A stretch of 6,494 nucleotides of DNA from Acidobacteriaceae bacterium (GTDB lineage: Bacteria; Acidobacteriota; Terriglobia; Terriglobales; Acidobacteriaceae). The notes beneath the pieces were generated by a model. It did no database searches and had not been told where the DNA came from. It saw only the letters and a list, made by a program, of their open reading frames with translations. A program made the position numbers and the translations under genes. How positions within the stretch are numbered: position 1 is the first letter of the stretch; the number at the start of each line of letters is the position of its first letter. Where the stretch lies: the NCBI GenBank assembly GCA_003140705.1, contig PLKU01000084.1, positions 1 to 6,494 of the forward strand, given 5' to 3'. Of this stretch, positions 6,085-6,494 are shown piece after piece.

Positions 6085-6494
6085 ATGACGACGGTGCTGA
6101 TCGATTACGGCTCGGGCAATCTCCGCTCGGCGGCGAAGGCATTCGAGCGCGCTGCGCGCGAAAGCGGAATCTCGTCCGAGATTCTCGTCACCGGCGATGC
6201 GCGGGCCCTCTCCAGGGCCTCGCGCATCGTGCTGCCCGGCGTCGGCGCCTTCGCCGATTGCCGGCGCGGGCTCGACGCGGTGGACGGCATGGTGGCTGCG
6301 CTCGACGAGGCGGTGCGGCAAAAAGGCAGGCCATTCTTCGGCATCTGCGTCGGCATGCAACTCTTGGCCGAGCGCGGCCGCGAATACGAGGTGACGCAAG
6401 GGCTCGGCTGGATTTCAGGCGAGGTGGATCGGATCACGCCGGACGACGCGAGTTTGAAAATCCCGCACATGGGCTGGAACACGCTCAACGTCGC
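6085..6494 (+). CDS. hisH: HisH, glutamine amidotransferase subunit of IGP synthase, N-terminal part (runs off right edge)
   Basis: HisH hydrolyses glutamine and channels ammonia to HisF, which converts PRFAR to imidazole glycerol phosphate and AICAR. The 136 complete codons present cover about two thirds of a roughly 210-residue protein. Visible motifs are [19 protein letters not shown] (5-23), [10 protein letters not shown] (50-59), and the class I amidotransferase nucleophile elbow GICVGMQLL (86-94) with Cys88. LGWISGEV (107-114) and KIPHMGWN (125-132) follow. The catalytic His and Glu lie beyond the edge. ATG 6085 follows the hisB stop by 2 nt. There is no obvious Shine-Dalgarno sequence, so coupling to hisB is likely. 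Codon use and protein style match the second half of hisB. The G/C-ending, alphaproteobacteria-like character contrasts with hisI to hisC. Confidence 0.95.
   Translation, partial: MTTVLIDYGSGNLRSAAKAFERAARESGISSEILVTGDARALSRASRIVLPGVGAFADCRRGLDAVDGMVAALDEAVRQKGRPFFGICVGMQLLAERGREYEVTQGLGWISGEVDRITPDDASLKIPHMGWNTLNV

Overview
The window looks like a piece of an Acidobacteriota (Terriglobia-like) chromosome, probably soil-derived. This assignment is inference. It rests on the moderately GC-rich, C/G-ending codon use, a palindromic intergenic element (672-704) of a kind I remember from that group, and a monofunctional hisI leading a hisI-G-D-C-B-H cluster. No rRNA, tRNA, CRISPR array, insertion sequence or transposase is visible.

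Left third (1-1432, minus strand): the first 205 codons of secA run off the left edge. Upstream of secA come a perfect 13-bp inverted repeat and two small unrecognised membrane-protein genes (723-1079 and 1172-1432), all on the minus strand. An extended -10 promoter (1455-1463) probably drives the 1172-1432 gene.

Middle (1433-1806): this non-coding divide carries the most interesting element, a complete-looking histidine attenuator in front of the plus-strand his operon. It comprises a 25-codon leader peptide (1624-1701) with seven His in an eight-residue stretch, mutually exclusive RNA segments, and a strong rho-independent terminator (1731-1763) 43 nt before hisI. A possible promoter would start the transcript almost at the leader AUG.

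Right two thirds (1807-6494, plus strand): a tightly packed histidine operon, hisI, hisG (long form), hisD, hisC, hisB and the first 136 codons of hisH. Genes overlap by 4-8 nt or are separated by at most 15 nt. HisG starts the pathway from PRPP and ATP, HisI opens the purine ring of PR-AMP, HisH (with HisF, outside the window) makes imidazole glycerol phosphate, HisB dehydrates it, HisC transaminates it, and HisD performs the last two oxidations to histidine. hisE, hisA, hisF and the histidinol-phosphatase are not in the window.

Anomaly: around 5650-5740, inside hisB, codon use and protein style change from acidobacterial-looking to alphaproteobacterial-looking, and hisH continues in the second style. 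This is either a recombination or transfer junction, or a chimeric assembly. Reads are needed to tell.
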